Shown: positions 29,570-39,687 of the stretch, in pieces
Position numbering within the stretch: position 1 is the first letter of the stretch
Layout: every line of letters starts with the position of its first letter
DNA from: Chloroflexota bacterium
GTDB taxonomy: Bacteria; Chloroflexota; Anaerolineae; Promineifilales; Promineifilaceae
NCBI GenBank assembly: GCA_020628815.1
Contig: JAHDEN010000002.1
Span: 54,407 to 118,406 of the forward strand
Direction: 5' to 3'
Length of the DNA stretch: 64,000 nt
Translations under genes and position numbers: made by a program
Notes under the pieces: generated by a model
Seen by the model: the letters and a program-made list of their open reading frames with translations, nothing else
What the model was told of the DNA's origin: nothing
Database searches by the model: none

Positions 29570-29863
29570 AATTTATTTTAAAAACACCTTGATGGATGGG
29601 TATTAAATTTAGGAAGACAAAACTCTGGGTGGTCCAGCTCATTTGATGGTACCAAGATCGTCATATTCGCTTCTACTATATTGAATGGTTCTTGACTAAG
29701 ACATTAGCAAATCTACTCAGTATGTCAAAGTATTGCCATAGAGAGTCTTAGATTTTCCACTAAAAAAAATTGTCGGCCGGTGTCATAGACTCAACCCAAG
29801 GGGTCTGAGTAGATACCCTTGAGCTTTACATAGTAGGCCCACACCCCATAAGTTTAAAATCGT

Positions 29864-30241
29864 TTAAAAAGGCAATGAGCCATCGTCATCTTCATCGTAA
29901 CCAAAATCATCTTCGTTTTCTTGGCTGATGTGATCCATCTCTTGACGTACCCACAATTGCAACACAGTTCCCTCATCCACTTCTTTTAAACGTAGCCCCA
30001 CAACATCAACTTCTTTACGCAACCCCATCCGGTCCGGAAAATCAAGTTTTACCGGCCGACCTTCTTTCCAAGCCTGCAAACAGCGCTGGCGAATATCTTC
30101 CCCATTACCCGTTCGCATTTCGGTAAATGTGTTTATCGCATCGACCGGCCCCTCCAAAATCGAATGAATAGAAAAGTCAGCCGTTTGGTGAAATTCTGGG
30201 GTTGGTCCTTCAATAATTGTGATGTATTCCGGTTCTATCAT
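29864..30241 (-). CDS. Conserved-looking hypothetical protein with acidic C-terminal tail
   Basis: 125-aa ORF, plausible codon use, tail ENEDDFGYDEDDDGSLPF. Confidence 0.5.
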   Translation of the reverse strand: MIEPEYITIIEGPTPEFHQTADFSIHSILEGPVDAINTFTEMRTGNGEDIRQRCLQAWKEGRPVKLDFPDRMGLRKEVDVVGLRLKEVDEGTVLQLWVRQEMDHISQENEDDFGYDEDDDGSLPF

Positions 30242-30395
30242 TTAACACTTTCCATTTGTAGTTACCAGATTATAACGAATCATGGTGCAGATTTGTACCT
30301 TAAATCACCTTTTTTTATAAGTAAATTTATCGAATAGGTGTATTTTGCACTGATTAATCTCATTATTCCGACGTTTCCGATATAATCGACCCCCT

Positions 30396-31718
30396 ATGGA
30401 AACACGCGATATTTTGTGGCTTTTTGTCATTGTTGGCCTTGTTATGGGGTCGATATGGCTAGTCACCAACCCAGATTATCCTATCCGACAGGGATTAGAC
30501 CTTCAAGGGGGGCTTCAGGTTCTACTCGAAGCGGACATTCCTCCCGATGAAGAGGTAACCGACGACCAAATGAGCCAGGCTAGGCAAATTGTCAGCCGCC
30601 GTGTAAACGGGCTTGGGGTTTCTGAACCGCTGGTTCAATCAGGCGGAGATCGCCGCATTGTGGTTGAGCTGCCCGGGCTAGACAGGCCAGAAGAGGCGAT
30701 TAGCCTAGTTCAGGGAACTGCGTTGCTAGAGTTTGTGAACACCGGCAATCAATCATTGCCAGAAGGGTTGTGTATCCGCACAACTGAAAATGAAGGCAAA
30801 CCATCCCCTTGCGAAACGGCCGAACTAAGCCTTGAAGGTACTGAAGTTTTTGAAACGGTCTTGACCGGTTCAAACCTTATCGATGCTGAAGTGCAGGTGG
30901 ACCTAGCTCAAAATGCCTTAGTCGGATTTACGTTTGACGAAGAAGGTGGACAGATCTTTGGTGATTACACCGCATCAAACGTCGGCCGGTTTTTGACCAT
31001 TGTGCTCGACAAACAGGTGATTTCAAGCCCGCAGATTAACGCGGTCATCAGCCGTCAAGGAACAATCACGGGGAACTTTACCCCTGAGGAAGCCAACAGT
31101 TTAGCGCTGCAACTTCGGTTTGGTAGCCTCCCCATCCCTTTAAAAATTGAAGGTGTGCGCCAAGTGGGTGCAACCTTGGGTGAACAATCTATCCAAAGCA
31201 GCGTCACGGCCGGTTCAATCGGTCTAATCGTCGTGTTGTTATTCATGCTCATTTACTATCGTCTGCCGGGGGGACTAGCTGATATCGCGCTGATTATTTA
31301 CGCTCTATTTAACATCGCCCTTTATCAGTGGATCGGGGTCACTATGACCCTGCCCGCCATTGCCGGGTTCCTGTTATCTACAGGGATGGCGGTGGATGCC
31401 AACATCCTTGTTTTCGAGCGGATGAAGGAAGAGCTGCGAGACGGTAAATATTTGGGCGATGCGATCAATGATGGCTTTTCGCGTGCTTGGTCATCGATTC
31501 GTGACTCAAATATCGCCACAATCGTTGTCTGTATGATTCTGTTGCTCTTCGGCCGCAGTTTTGGCGCAGGCATGGTTCAAGGGTTTGCGATCACCCTCAT
31601 GATCGGCGTTCTAACATCTATGTTTACCGCCGTCATTGTCACCCGCACCTTTGTAAAATTGGTTATGAGCCCCCTTGCTGATCGGATCGAGAGCAAGAGC
31701 TGGTTACTGGGGTTATAA
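30396..31718 (+). CDS. secD: Protein translocase subunit SecD
   Basis: DYPIRQGLDLQGGLQVLLEAD, VVELPGLDRPEEAISLVQGTALLEF, GMAVDANILVFERMKEELRDGK. Confidence 0.95.
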   Translation: METRDILWLFVIVGLVMGSIWLVTNPDYPIRQGLDLQGGLQVLLEADIPPDEEVTDDQMSQARQIVSRRVNGLGVSEPLVQSGGDRRIVVELPGLDRPEEAISLVQGTALLEFVNTGNQSLPEGLCIRTTENEGKPSPCETAELSLEGTEVFETVLTGSNLIDAEVQVDLAQNALVGFTFDEEGGQIFGDYTASNVGRFLTIVLDKQVISSPQINAVISRQGTITGNFTPEEANSLALQLRFGSLPIPLKIEGVRQVGATLGEQSIQSSVTAGSIGLIVVLLFMLIYYRLPGGLADIALIIYALFNIALYQWIGVTMTLPAIAGFLLSTGMAVDANILVFERMKEELRDGKYLGDAINDGFSRAWSSIRDSNIATIVVCMILLLFGRSFGAGMVQGFAITLMIGVLTSMFTAVIVTRTFVKLVMSPLADRIESKSWLLGL

Positions 31719-31720
31719 GC

Positions 31721-32644
31721 ATGTTTCAAATTATCCAAAACCGTAAACGCTATTTTGCCCTTTCGGCCGCTCTGATTTTTTCAGGGATTGCCGCCATGAT
31801 TATTTCATGGGCTATCGCTGGGCAACCGTTTGGTATCAGCGTAGATTTTGTCGGTGGTGCTCGCTTCGAGGTTCAGTTTAGTGAGCCGGTTTCTGAAGAT
31901 GGCATTCGCGACGTACTACGTGATTTTGGCCTCAGCAATCCGGCCGTTATCGAACTGCGCGGCGACGAGCTAACCAACGCTTGGCAGATCCGCTCAGAGC
32001 TGGTGACTCCGGAAGAGGGTCAAGAAATCACGAAAGCTTTAGGCGAACAGCTGGCTCCTCTTATTCCTGACACAACCCAATTCGAAAACGTGAGTCCTTC
32101 CATTGGGCAAGAGGTAACCCGGGCTGCATGGATCGCCATTGTTGTGGCGGCGTCCATCATTTTGCTTTATATCGCCATCGCCTTTAGGCAGGTTCCAAGC
32201 CCATTGCGCTATGGGGTCAGTGCTGTGTCGGCCATGGTGCATGACCTGTTTATTATTTTCGGATTCATGGCAATCATGGGGCTGTTTGCTGGCTGGGAAG
32301 TTGACGCGCTGTTTGTAACCGCCGTCTTAACCATTGCCGGATTTTCACTCCAAGACACCATCGTTGTTTTTGACCGGATACGGGAAAACATTCAGGTTCG
32401 CCCCAATGAAGAATATGAGGTTTTAGTCAACCGATCTATTCTAGAGACGATCCACCGTTCGTTAGCCACGCAGCTGGCCGCGATGTTTGTGATGGTTGCC
32501 CTGATTTTGTTTGGTGGCTCTTCAATCCGTCAGTTTATTTCAGTCTTGTTTGTCGGCCTTCTTTCTGGAACGTACAGCTCGATTTTCCATGCTGTCCCAC
32601 TTTTGGCAGAATGGGAACTCCGCAGCCCGGCCGAGATTATTTAA
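31721..32644 (+). CDS. secF: Protein translocase subunit SecF
   Basis: GISVDFVGGARFEVQF, AGFSLQDTIVVFDRIREN. Confidence 0.95.
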   Translation: MFQIIQNRKRYFALSAALIFSGIAAMIISWAIAGQPFGISVDFVGGARFEVQFSEPVSEDGIRDVLRDFGLSNPAVIELRGDELTNAWQIRSELVTPEEGQEITKALGEQLAPLIPDTTQFENVSPSIGQEVTRAAWIAIVVAASIILLYIAIAFRQVPSPLRYGVSAVSAMVHDLFIIFGFMAIMGLFAGWEVDALFVTAVLTIAGFSLQDTIVVFDRIRENIQVRPNEEYEVLVNRSILETIHRSLATQLAAMFVMVALILFGGSSIRQFISVLFVGLLSGTYSSIFHAVPLLAEWELRSPAEII

Positions 32645-32652
32645 ATAGCCGA

Positions 32653-32681
32653 GCCCCCAAGTGTGTAAAAACCTTGGGGGC
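32653..32681 (+). terminator. Terminator downstream of secDF
   Basis: GCCCCCAAG-TGTGTAAAAAC-CTTGGGGGC stem, weak T-tail. Confidence 0.55.
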
Positions 32682-32700
32682 TTATGCAATTTATCCTCAG

Positions 32701-34122
32701 ATGCTTGCACCCAAACAAACACTGCTCAGCATCATATATTTACTCCCCATTCTGTTTTTGCTGGGATGTGGTGAGAGCCAATCACCCACAGCCCAAGAGC
32801 CAAACATCCCTCCCGCCACCACTAACGCAACCGAAAATACGGCCGACCTTAGCGCAGAGCCAACCGCCCCACTAGCAACACTTGCACCGTTGCAACCGAC
32901 GTTTACCCCGGCCGGTCAATCAGCCACCAGCAGCGGGGATCAGATTGTGCCGACCTCAACCGGCGTGGCGCAGTTGCCAGCCTTAGCCACTATAGCACCC
33001 ACTGTAGACCTAGACAGCCCGGTTTTGAGCCTAACTTATCAAATTCCGGCCGTGGAGCTCAATCGACAGCTTACCGCAAACGTGGCTGGTAGAATCTTGC
33101 TCACCGATTTGACTACAGGAAAGGAAGTAGCAATCCCCAATGGCCAACGTTTTTTAACTGAGATCGTTGGCGCGATCGAAGCGAACAAAACCCTTTTTGA
33201 GCCGGTCCCGGCCGACTGCGCTGAATGTGTGGTGATCGGTTTTGAATTACCTGCGGCCGGAGAATCTGGTCTTGGCATTTTGCCTGACCCACAGCTACAA
33301 GTTTCGATCCAACATCTGTTTGCCACACGGCTAGGCCCACATTTCCCACCAGAAATCGCTTTGGGCCATCACCGCTCAGCCTCTGGCTACACGGTTGCCC
33401 ACACCGCCGCAATCATGGCCGACGGGCAGCTTTTTAGTTGGATCGCGTCTGACCCCAAAATTAAAATCGAGACCGGCCCGATTATTCCAGAGGCCGCCAG
33501 TGAATATGAATCACTTTTAGCCAAGTTCGACGGGGTTCCGTTTGTGACCGAATGTCCAAATTTCCCCAACGAGACGCTGGTGGCAGGCGCTCAAACGATC
33601 CTGATACGGTGCCCCCAGCTTGCCATTGGGCACGAGTTGACGGCCGTTTACGCCCAAGCATCTAACTTAAGCAACAACTTGTTGGTCGATGAACGAAACT
33701 TGGCGATTCCAGACACAAGCCTGCCGTTTGGCGCCCGCATCTTTTACACAAAAACTGACGGCCGTTCCGTCACAATCTATGCAGATGGATTGGTTGAGGC
33801 CAGCTACCCTGTGACCCAAACTGAAACTATTTCAGGCACAGAACAGATTACTTTTCTAGAGCCAGCCACAGTGCAAAGCAGCATCCCACCGGGGGAGCTG
33901 GAGCCGTTAATTATTCCGCTGTTAGCCAGCGATGTGATTCCACGTGGGGTAACTGCCAGTGTAAGCCAAGAGCAAACTGAATTTGAAGAGCTGATCTTAA
34001 TTCGGGGGGCGGATGGGGTGTATGAGTTTGCGTGGTCAAATGGTGTTGGGCAAGAGCTTTTACCCGGCATTCAAATTTTAGACCTGCTAATTGAACGGCT
34101 GGAACCAACGTCCAATAATTAA
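32701..34122 (+). CDS. Hypothetical lipoprotein
   Basis: ATG at 32701 gives MLAPKQTLLSIIYLLPILFLLGC lipobox; the longer start at 32611 would overlap secF and the hairpin. Confidence 0.65.
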   Translation: MLAPKQTLLSIIYLLPILFLLGCGESQSPTAQEPNIPPATTNATENTADLSAEPTAPLATLAPLQPTFTPAGQSATSSGDQIVPTSTGVAQLPALATIAPTVDLDSPVLSLTYQIPAVELNRQLTANVAGRILLTDLTTGKEVAIPNGQRFLTEIVGAIEANKTLFEPVPADCAECVVIGFELPAAGESGLGILPDPQLQVSIQHLFATRLGPHFPPEIALGHHRSASGYTVAHTAAIMADGQLFSWIASDPKIKIETGPIIPEAASEYESLLAKFDGVPFVTECPNFPNETLVAGAQTILIRCPQLAIGHELTAVYAQASNLSNNLLVDERNLAIPDTSLPFGARIFYTKTDGRSVTIYADGLVEASYPVTQTETISGTEQITFLEPATVQSSIPPGELEPLIIPLLASDVIPRGVTASVSQEQTEFEELILIRGADGVYEFAWSNGVGQELLPGIQILDLLIERLEPTSNN

Positions 34123-35075
34123 GGATTTTTCATCGCATCAACCGCACGCTGCATAAAGGCGGCATCGTCTGGAAATCGGCCGGAGCTGACCAATCTGGGG
34201 AGCAGATCGACCCAGCTAGAATGCTGTTTCTGTGCCCTGGCTAGATAAGGTATCCCTTCATCCGGTTGCCCCCCATTAATCAAAGTAATCCCAATCCAAA
34301 ATGGAATCTCGCCATGAGCCACATGATCAGGAGCCAAATCTAATGCGCGTGAAAACCCTTGTTTTGCACCGTTCAAATCTTTGTTGGCCAGCCGTTTGCC
34401 CGCCTCACTCAACGCGTTATAAGCCCACCGCATCGTTACAAGACGCCGCAGCTCGGCCAAAGGATTAGCGTGATCTTCTACTCGTAAGTCAAAGGGATTA
34501 TCTACCCATGGCTGGCCGCTGTTTTCGGCCGCAACAACTAAAATTGCTGCTGACTGCTTCCCTCGAATGTCTCCCCCTTCACCTTCGGCCGCATCTAAAG
34601 CAGCAAGCAACCGCTCGGTTAAATCATCCCCGGCCGATTTAGCCCGTTCATACGCCTCGAGCATGGCGGGCCATACCGTCTCTTTCTCCATCAGGTTCGC
34701 CTGCACGCTTACCTGATCACCAACCAGATGCCCTGCAGCGTAAATCGACTTTGGCCCCGTATAAGCATCTACACTCCCATTCGCGTCTAACATGGCAACT
34801 TGACGGCCGCTGATATCAGGATCTTGGGCCAGAAGTTGTTTCAAAGCAGCTTTGGCCGACGTGCCATCTCGCATCAATTCAAGGCCGCGCGGCCCATACG
34901 CCGGGTCAACGGCCGACTGCGTTGCGACAACGCCAACGCCCGCCTCTCCCCATGCAACAATCGGCCCCACCGAAAAGTAGTGCGATTGAACGGCAACCCC
35001 CATCTCGCCCGTTTTTTCATCACGCGCCACAATTGAGTAAGTTGCGACTGGCCCTCTGCTAGAAAACTGGTTCAT
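34119..35075 (-). CDS. DUF1028 (Ntn-hydrolase-like) protein
   Basis: ATYSIVARDEKTGEMGVAVQSHYFSVGPIVAWGEAGVGVVATQSAVDPAYG. Confidence 0.82.
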   Translation of the reverse strand: MNQFSSRGPVATYSIVARDEKTGEMGVAVQSHYFSVGPIVAWGEAGVGVVATQSAVDPAYGPRGLELMRDGTSAKAALKQLLAQDPDISGRQVAMLDANGSVDAYTGPKSIYAAGHLVGDQVSVQANLMEKETVWPAMLEAYERAKSAGDDLTERLLAALDAAEGEGGDIRGKQSAAILVVAAENSGQPWVDNPFDLRVEDHANPLAELRRLVTMRWAYNALSEAGKRLANKDLNGAKQGFSRALDLAPDHVAHGEIPFWIGITLINGGQPDEGIPYLARAQKQHSSWVDLLPRLVSSGRFPDDAAFMQRAVDAMKNP

Positions 35076-35092
35076 ATTTTGTTCTCTTTTCT

Positions 35093-36031
35093 TTATGGAT
35101 TGAATTGTTCAAAATCGGCCGCTGGTGCTTGCACGCTAAACGGTTTTTGAGTGATGGGATGCACAAAATCATACCGCCAACAGTGGAGCGCATGTCGATA
35201 AAAGCCCAAGTTGGGGAATCGCTCCGGTTCGTCACACCAAATCAAATAATCTTTGTCGGACAGCTGATAAACAGCATCACCGGCCAACGGATGGCCGATG
35301 GCAGCCATGTGAACCCGAAGTTGGTGGGTCCGGCCGGTTCTCGGTTTTAGCTCGACCAACGCAAATTCATCACCCAGATTTTTTAACACCCGCCAGTGGG
35401 TCTCAGCCTCTTTGACTTTGGTTGCCCCTTCCCCCTCTCCGTACCGGTAAACCCCCTCGGCCGAAGGCAAAAGCCCCATCGGTGAATCAATCACACCGCT
35501 ATTCTGAGCCGGAACCCCTTTGACAATCGCCTGATACGTTTTTTCGATCTCTCGATTTTGGAACAGCTTTTGCATGGCGACCAACATCGGTTGGTTTTTT
35601 GAAAGCAAAACCAGGCCGGTTGTGTTCGCATCAATCCTATTGATTAAGTTGGCCTGCGGATACCCATCCGGCCGAACATGACGAATGTGATGGATAAGAT
35701 TGGCGTGGATGTAGCGCCCACGGCCGTGTACGCGCAGATTGGCCGGTTTGTTTACCGCCAGCAAATCTTCATCTTCGTAAACGATGGTGTAGGCGTAATT
35801 TGCGTCGGGGGGATCATAATCCAAAATGATCGATGTGATCGTGTCTCCGGCCGAAACCGGTTGATCAACCGTTGTTTTCTCCCCCTCAAACAGCACTTCC
35901 CCCTTTTCAATGAGCTCGGCCCACATCTCGCGCGGACGATAGGTAAACCGGCCGGACATGTAATCCAACAGCGGGACTTCTTTGGCTGGGGGTTTAACTT
36001 TGGTTGAAATTTCCATAAAAATGAGCCGCAT
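35093..36031 (-). CDS. RluA-family pseudouridine synthase
   Basis: LINRIDANTTGLVLLSKN (HRLD-like active site with Asp retained), ELKPRTGRTHQLRVHMAAIGHPLAGDAVY. Confidence 0.9.
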   Translation of the reverse strand: MRLIFMEISTKVKPPAKEVPLLDYMSGRFTYRPREMWAELIEKGEVLFEGEKTTVDQPVSAGDTITSIILDYDPPDANYAYTIVYEDEDLLAVNKPANLRVHGRGRYIHANLIHHIRHVRPDGYPQANLINRIDANTTGLVLLSKNQPMLVAMQKLFQNREIEKTYQAIVKGVPAQNSGVIDSPMGLLPSAEGVYRYGEGEGATKVKEAETHWRVLKNLGDEFALVELKPRTGRTHQLRVHMAAIGHPLAGDAVYQLSDKDYLIWCDEPERFPNLGFYRHALHCWRYDFVHPITQKPFSVQAPAADFEQFNP

Positions 36032-36089
36032 TAGAGCCTTTGGGCAAAGGTCTTTTGCCTAAGGGGGGAGTTGTGCCAAAATACAGACA

Positions 36090-37634
36090 ATGGCGATTAA
36101 GACAATACAACTTTATCCCGATGATGACATAAATTCCATGCGAGATCGATTAGATTGGGCGGGAGAAGAACAAGTTATCTTTGTCATGCCAGATGAAGGG
36201 GATCTTTTAAACAACGAGGTTGATCTGGCTGTCTTGGCCCGCCATGCGGATGGGTTGCGCATTCAGCTGGGATTGGTAACGCAAGAACCGGCCGTTCGCC
36301 AAAAAGCCAGCTCAATGGGATTCCCCACATTTTTAACCGAGGACTTAGCTGAAACATCTCGGCGTGAGTGGCGCAGACAGCGCATCCGGCCGGATGGGAT
36401 TGGTATTCGGGCGGCCGACTTACCGGCCGTTTTTGATGAGGTAGCCGACCGACGACAACTGCGTGAGCAAACGCTCAATCAGCCCCCATGGCGCTACTGG
36501 TCGCGCCAAGTGCTGATGCTAATTTTAGTGGCGGCCGGTCTAATCGCGGCGATTATCGGGTTGCTTACTATTGCCCCATCAGCCACCGTCACAATCACCC
36601 CGGCACGCGAAAAAATCAGTGTACAAAAAGAAATTGTGAGTGCGGTCAACCCATCTGCCCCAGAAAATGAAAGTGGGAATCTGGTTGATGCCCGAACAAT
36701 TTTGCTGGTGGCAAGCTGGCAGTCAGATTTAGTGCCAACGGGGCAAGCGGAATTAGCCGCAAATCCGGCACGGGGAAAAATTGTCTTTGCCAATTTAACC
36801 GATCAATCGGTCCAAATACCGGCCGGGATTGTGCTGAGCACGGCGGCCGACCAGCCACCTGTCATCCAGTTCCGCACCAATGGGGCTGCGGAATTGCCCT
36901 CCACAGTTGGCGCCACGGTTGAAATTGACATTGTGGCCCTCAATGTCGGTCTAGAAGGGAATTTGCCACCTGGGCAAATCAGATCGGCCGAAGGGGATTG
37001 GGGAAACCGGATCGAAGTTCGTCAGCCACTGCCAACCTCGGGCGGTAATGTGCAGCCGGTTCCGGTTGTAACTGAAGCGGATCAAGCCGCTTTGCGTACA
37101 GAAGTTGTTCAACAGCTACAATCGTTGGCGGCCGGGCAGATTGAATCCGCGTTGGGCAGCAACGAATTTTTGTCAGTAGAAAGCTTGGCGATCAACCAAA
37201 TTCTTAATGAAAATTGGTCCCATCCGGTTGGCAGTAAAAGCGATCGGCTAACACTTGGTATAGAAGCGGAAATTAGCGGCACGGTCGTTGATTTTAATCA
37301 GGCAACAGATCTGGTTTACACCGACTTAGTAGCCGGTGTCCGGCCGGGATTTTCGCTGACACCCGATAGTTTTCGCTTTTACAAGGCAGGCGGTACACGG
37401 CTAAATGAACAGGGACAGGTTGTATTTGACATGGTGGGTGAAGGGACAATGACCGCTTTGGTTGAGTCAGACAACTTGCTCGAAGAAATCGTAGCCAAAG
37501 ATGAAGCGGAAGCGGCCGAAATTTTGCAAGCGGCCTTAAACCTTGACAGTGAACCTGTGTTTAGGGTTATCCCCAACTGGTTTGGTCGCTTACCCAATTA
37601 TCCCAGCCGTATCGAAATCATTCTAGACGAATAA
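36090..37634 (+). CDS. Membrane protein with baseplate-J-like domain
   Basis: Single TM then TITPAREKISVQKEIVSA..., beta-rich extracytoplasmic region; family call by resemblance only. Confidence 0.5.
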   Translation: MAIKTIQLYPDDDINSMRDRLDWAGEEQVIFVMPDEGDLLNNEVDLAVLARHADGLRIQLGLVTQEPAVRQKASSMGFPTFLTEDLAETSRREWRRQRIRPDGIGIRAADLPAVFDEVADRRQLREQTLNQPPWRYWSRQVLMLILVAAGLIAAIIGLLTIAPSATVTITPAREKISVQKEIVSAVNPSAPENESGNLVDARTILLVASWQSDLVPTGQAELAANPARGKIVFANLTDQSVQIPAGIVLSTAADQPPVIQFRTNGAAELPSTVGATVEIDIVALNVGLEGNLPPGQIRSAEGDWGNRIEVRQPLPTSGGNVQPVPVVTEADQAALRTEVVQQLQSLAAGQIESALGSNEFLSVESLAINQILNENWSHPVGSKSDRLTLGIEAEISGTVVDFNQATDLVYTDLVAGVRPGFSLTPDSFRFYKAGGTRLNEQGQVVFDMVGEGTMTALVESDNLLEEIVAKDEAEAAEILQAALNLDSEPVFRVIPNWFGRLPNYPSRIEIILDE

Positions 37635-37640
37635 AAAATA

Positions 37641-38078
37641 ATGATTGAAAATGATTATGCCCCTTGGTTGGGCATCGACTTGGGCGAAAAACGAATCGGT
37701 GTGTCTCTGAGCGATGGGTTAAAAATCGCCGCTCAGCCTTTGCTTGTCTTTGAACGCACCTCACGCAAGGCGGATTTCGCCCAATTTGAAAAAATCACAA
37801 AAGAGCATGGGGTCGGCCGTTTGGTTGTCGGGTTGCCGGTGCAAATGGATGGCACAGAGGGAGCGATGGCAAAATGGGCCAGAGATTATGGGGCCGCATT
37901 AGGCGAAGCCCTATCACTGCCGGTTGTATGGCAAGACGAAAGCCTGACCAGCGAAATGGCGGCCGGGGCGATGGCAGAAGCGGGCTACAGCCGCAAGAAA
38001 ATGAAAGGGAAATTGGATGCGGTAGCGGCCGCCCTGATTTTGCAAAGCTACATGGATGAGCAGCAAAATAAGTTTTAA
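37641..38078 (+). CDS. ruvX: Putative Holliday junction resolvase RuvX (YqgF)
   Basis: LGIDLGEKRIGVSLSDGLKIAAQPL, VVGLPVQMDGTEG, WQDESLTSEMA, DAVAAALILQSYMD. Confidence 0.92.
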   Translation: MIENDYAPWLGIDLGEKRIGVSLSDGLKIAAQPLLVFERTSRKADFAQFEKITKEHGVGRLVVGLPVQMDGTEGAMAKWARDYGAALGEALSLPVVWQDESLTSEMAAGAMAEAGYSRKKMKGKLDAVAAALILQSYMDEQQNKF

Positions 38079-38347
38079 ATAGGCAAAATAATATGCCTCA
38101 TATCAGAAGTTAAGTGGAAATTTAGACTTTGGGACTGCAGACTGACTACATCGCATATAATTGCAAACTTAGAGCTTTCGCTTGACAGGCTTGCCAGAAA
38201 TGCGAGAACGTACTTCGACAGGCTCAGCACTCTTTGCGGGTGAAAGTCATAAAGCCAGACAATCGGCTAAAATTTAATTTAAACACAGTTCACAACTTAT
38301 CTGACCGATTTGAGGAAGTTGGTCGATATGAAGTTAAGGAAGACAAC

Positions 38348-39565
38348 ATGATCGAGGAAATAGAGGAACAAAAAACGGGATGCCCCTATCATCAATCTGT
38401 TCAAATCACATCTCCAGCTAGGCGGCCAGACAACCGGCCGATTTACCAAGATGAGACCGGCGCATGGCACGTGACCAGCTACACAGTTGCTCGCTCAATT
38501 TTGCGTGGCGGCGGGCTAAAACAGGCTGGTTTTCAGGCAGAGGTAATGGAAAAAGGGAATCTGACCCGCTTTCCGATTTTATTCTTGGAAGGGGCTGAGC
38601 ATACGATGATTCGCAAGAATACGGCCAAGTTTTTTACCCCTAAATCTGTTAAAAGCTATGACACGATGATCGAAAATTTTGTCGATCAGATGTTGACAGA
38701 GTTAAAAGCGGCCGGCCGAGCAGATCTCAGCGACTTAACGATGAAACTGGCCAGTTTGGTAGCCGGTAAAATTGTTGGCTTAACCAATTCTGATTTAGAT
38801 GGGATGATCGCTCGGCTCAATTGGTTCTTTGAAGCGGACACTTTTAAGCCGGGTGAAAAAATGTCGCTCAAAATGATCGTCAAAATTTTGCGCTCACAAG
38901 TTGCCACGTTTCGCTTTTACTTTAAAGACGTGCTTCCGGCCGTGCGTGCCCGACGCAAAGAGCCACAAGATGATCTGATTTCTCACTTATTAGAGCAAGA
39001 GTATTCTAGCTTTGAAATATTGGTCGAATGCCTAACTTTTGGCGCTGCCGGAATGGTGACGACCAGAGAGTTTATCTCTGTAGCCGCGCTCCACTTCATG
39101 CGCAATTCTGAGCTGATGAGCGATTATTTGGCGGCCGACCATCCAAATCGGCACGAAATTTTGCATGAGATTTTGCGGCTCGAGCCGGTTGTAGGCGAGT
39201 TAAATCGACGGACCGTTGAACCCATTGAAGTTGATGTGGATGGGGAAACGATTCATATCCCGGCCGGGGAACTCGTTAACCTCCATTTGTACGAGGCCAA
39301 TGCCAACGCAGACATTTTTGGTGATCCAACTGAAGTCGTATGCCCACACCGAGATTTGCCAAAAACAATCCAATCCCCGGGCATGAGCTTTGGAGACGGG
39401 CCACATCGCTGCCCCGGTGCATATGTCGCCATCGAAGAAACCGACATGTTCCTGACCCGTTTTCTACGGCTAGACGGGTTGCGGGTTGATCAAGATCCAA
39501 CCATTACCCGGAACGATGTTGCCAACGGCTATGAATTCCGCAATTTCATGGTCGCAGTGGATTAA
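38348..39565 (+). CDS. Cytochrome P450
   Basis: FGDGPHRCPGAYVA heme motif, EILRLEP ExxR; ATG 38348 preceded by AAGGAAG SD-like sequence preferred over ORF start 38234. Confidence 0.9.
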   Translation: MIEEIEEQKTGCPYHQSVQITSPARRPDNRPIYQDETGAWHVTSYTVARSILRGGGLKQAGFQAEVMEKGNLTRFPILFLEGAEHTMIRKNTAKFFTPKSVKSYDTMIENFVDQMLTELKAAGRADLSDLTMKLASLVAGKIVGLTNSDLDGMIARLNWFFEADTFKPGEKMSLKMIVKILRSQVATFRFYFKDVLPAVRARRKEPQDDLISHLLEQEYSSFEILVECLTFGAAGMVTTREFISVAALHFMRNSELMSDYLAADHPNRHEILHEILRLEPVVGELNRRTVEPIEVDVDGETIHIPAGELVNLHLYEANANADIFGDPTEVVCPHRDLPKTIQSPGMSFGDGPHRCPGAYVAIEETDMFLTRFLRLDGLRVDQDPTITRNDVANGYEFRNFMVAVD

Positions 39566-39687
39566 AGTTCGGAAAGACAAAATGCATCTGAACGAATAAT
39601 CAAAGCTTTGCCTTTTGATTTAATTGAAAATCATCTGCAAAAGCTAAAATTCCCCTGCTTGCACTTGTGGCTTGATATACTTGTTGC

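Noticed and set aside
35093-36031. RluA-family active site altered (NRID instead of HRLD)
   Set aside because: The catalytic Asp and flanking motif are retained; such variation is tolerated in the family.
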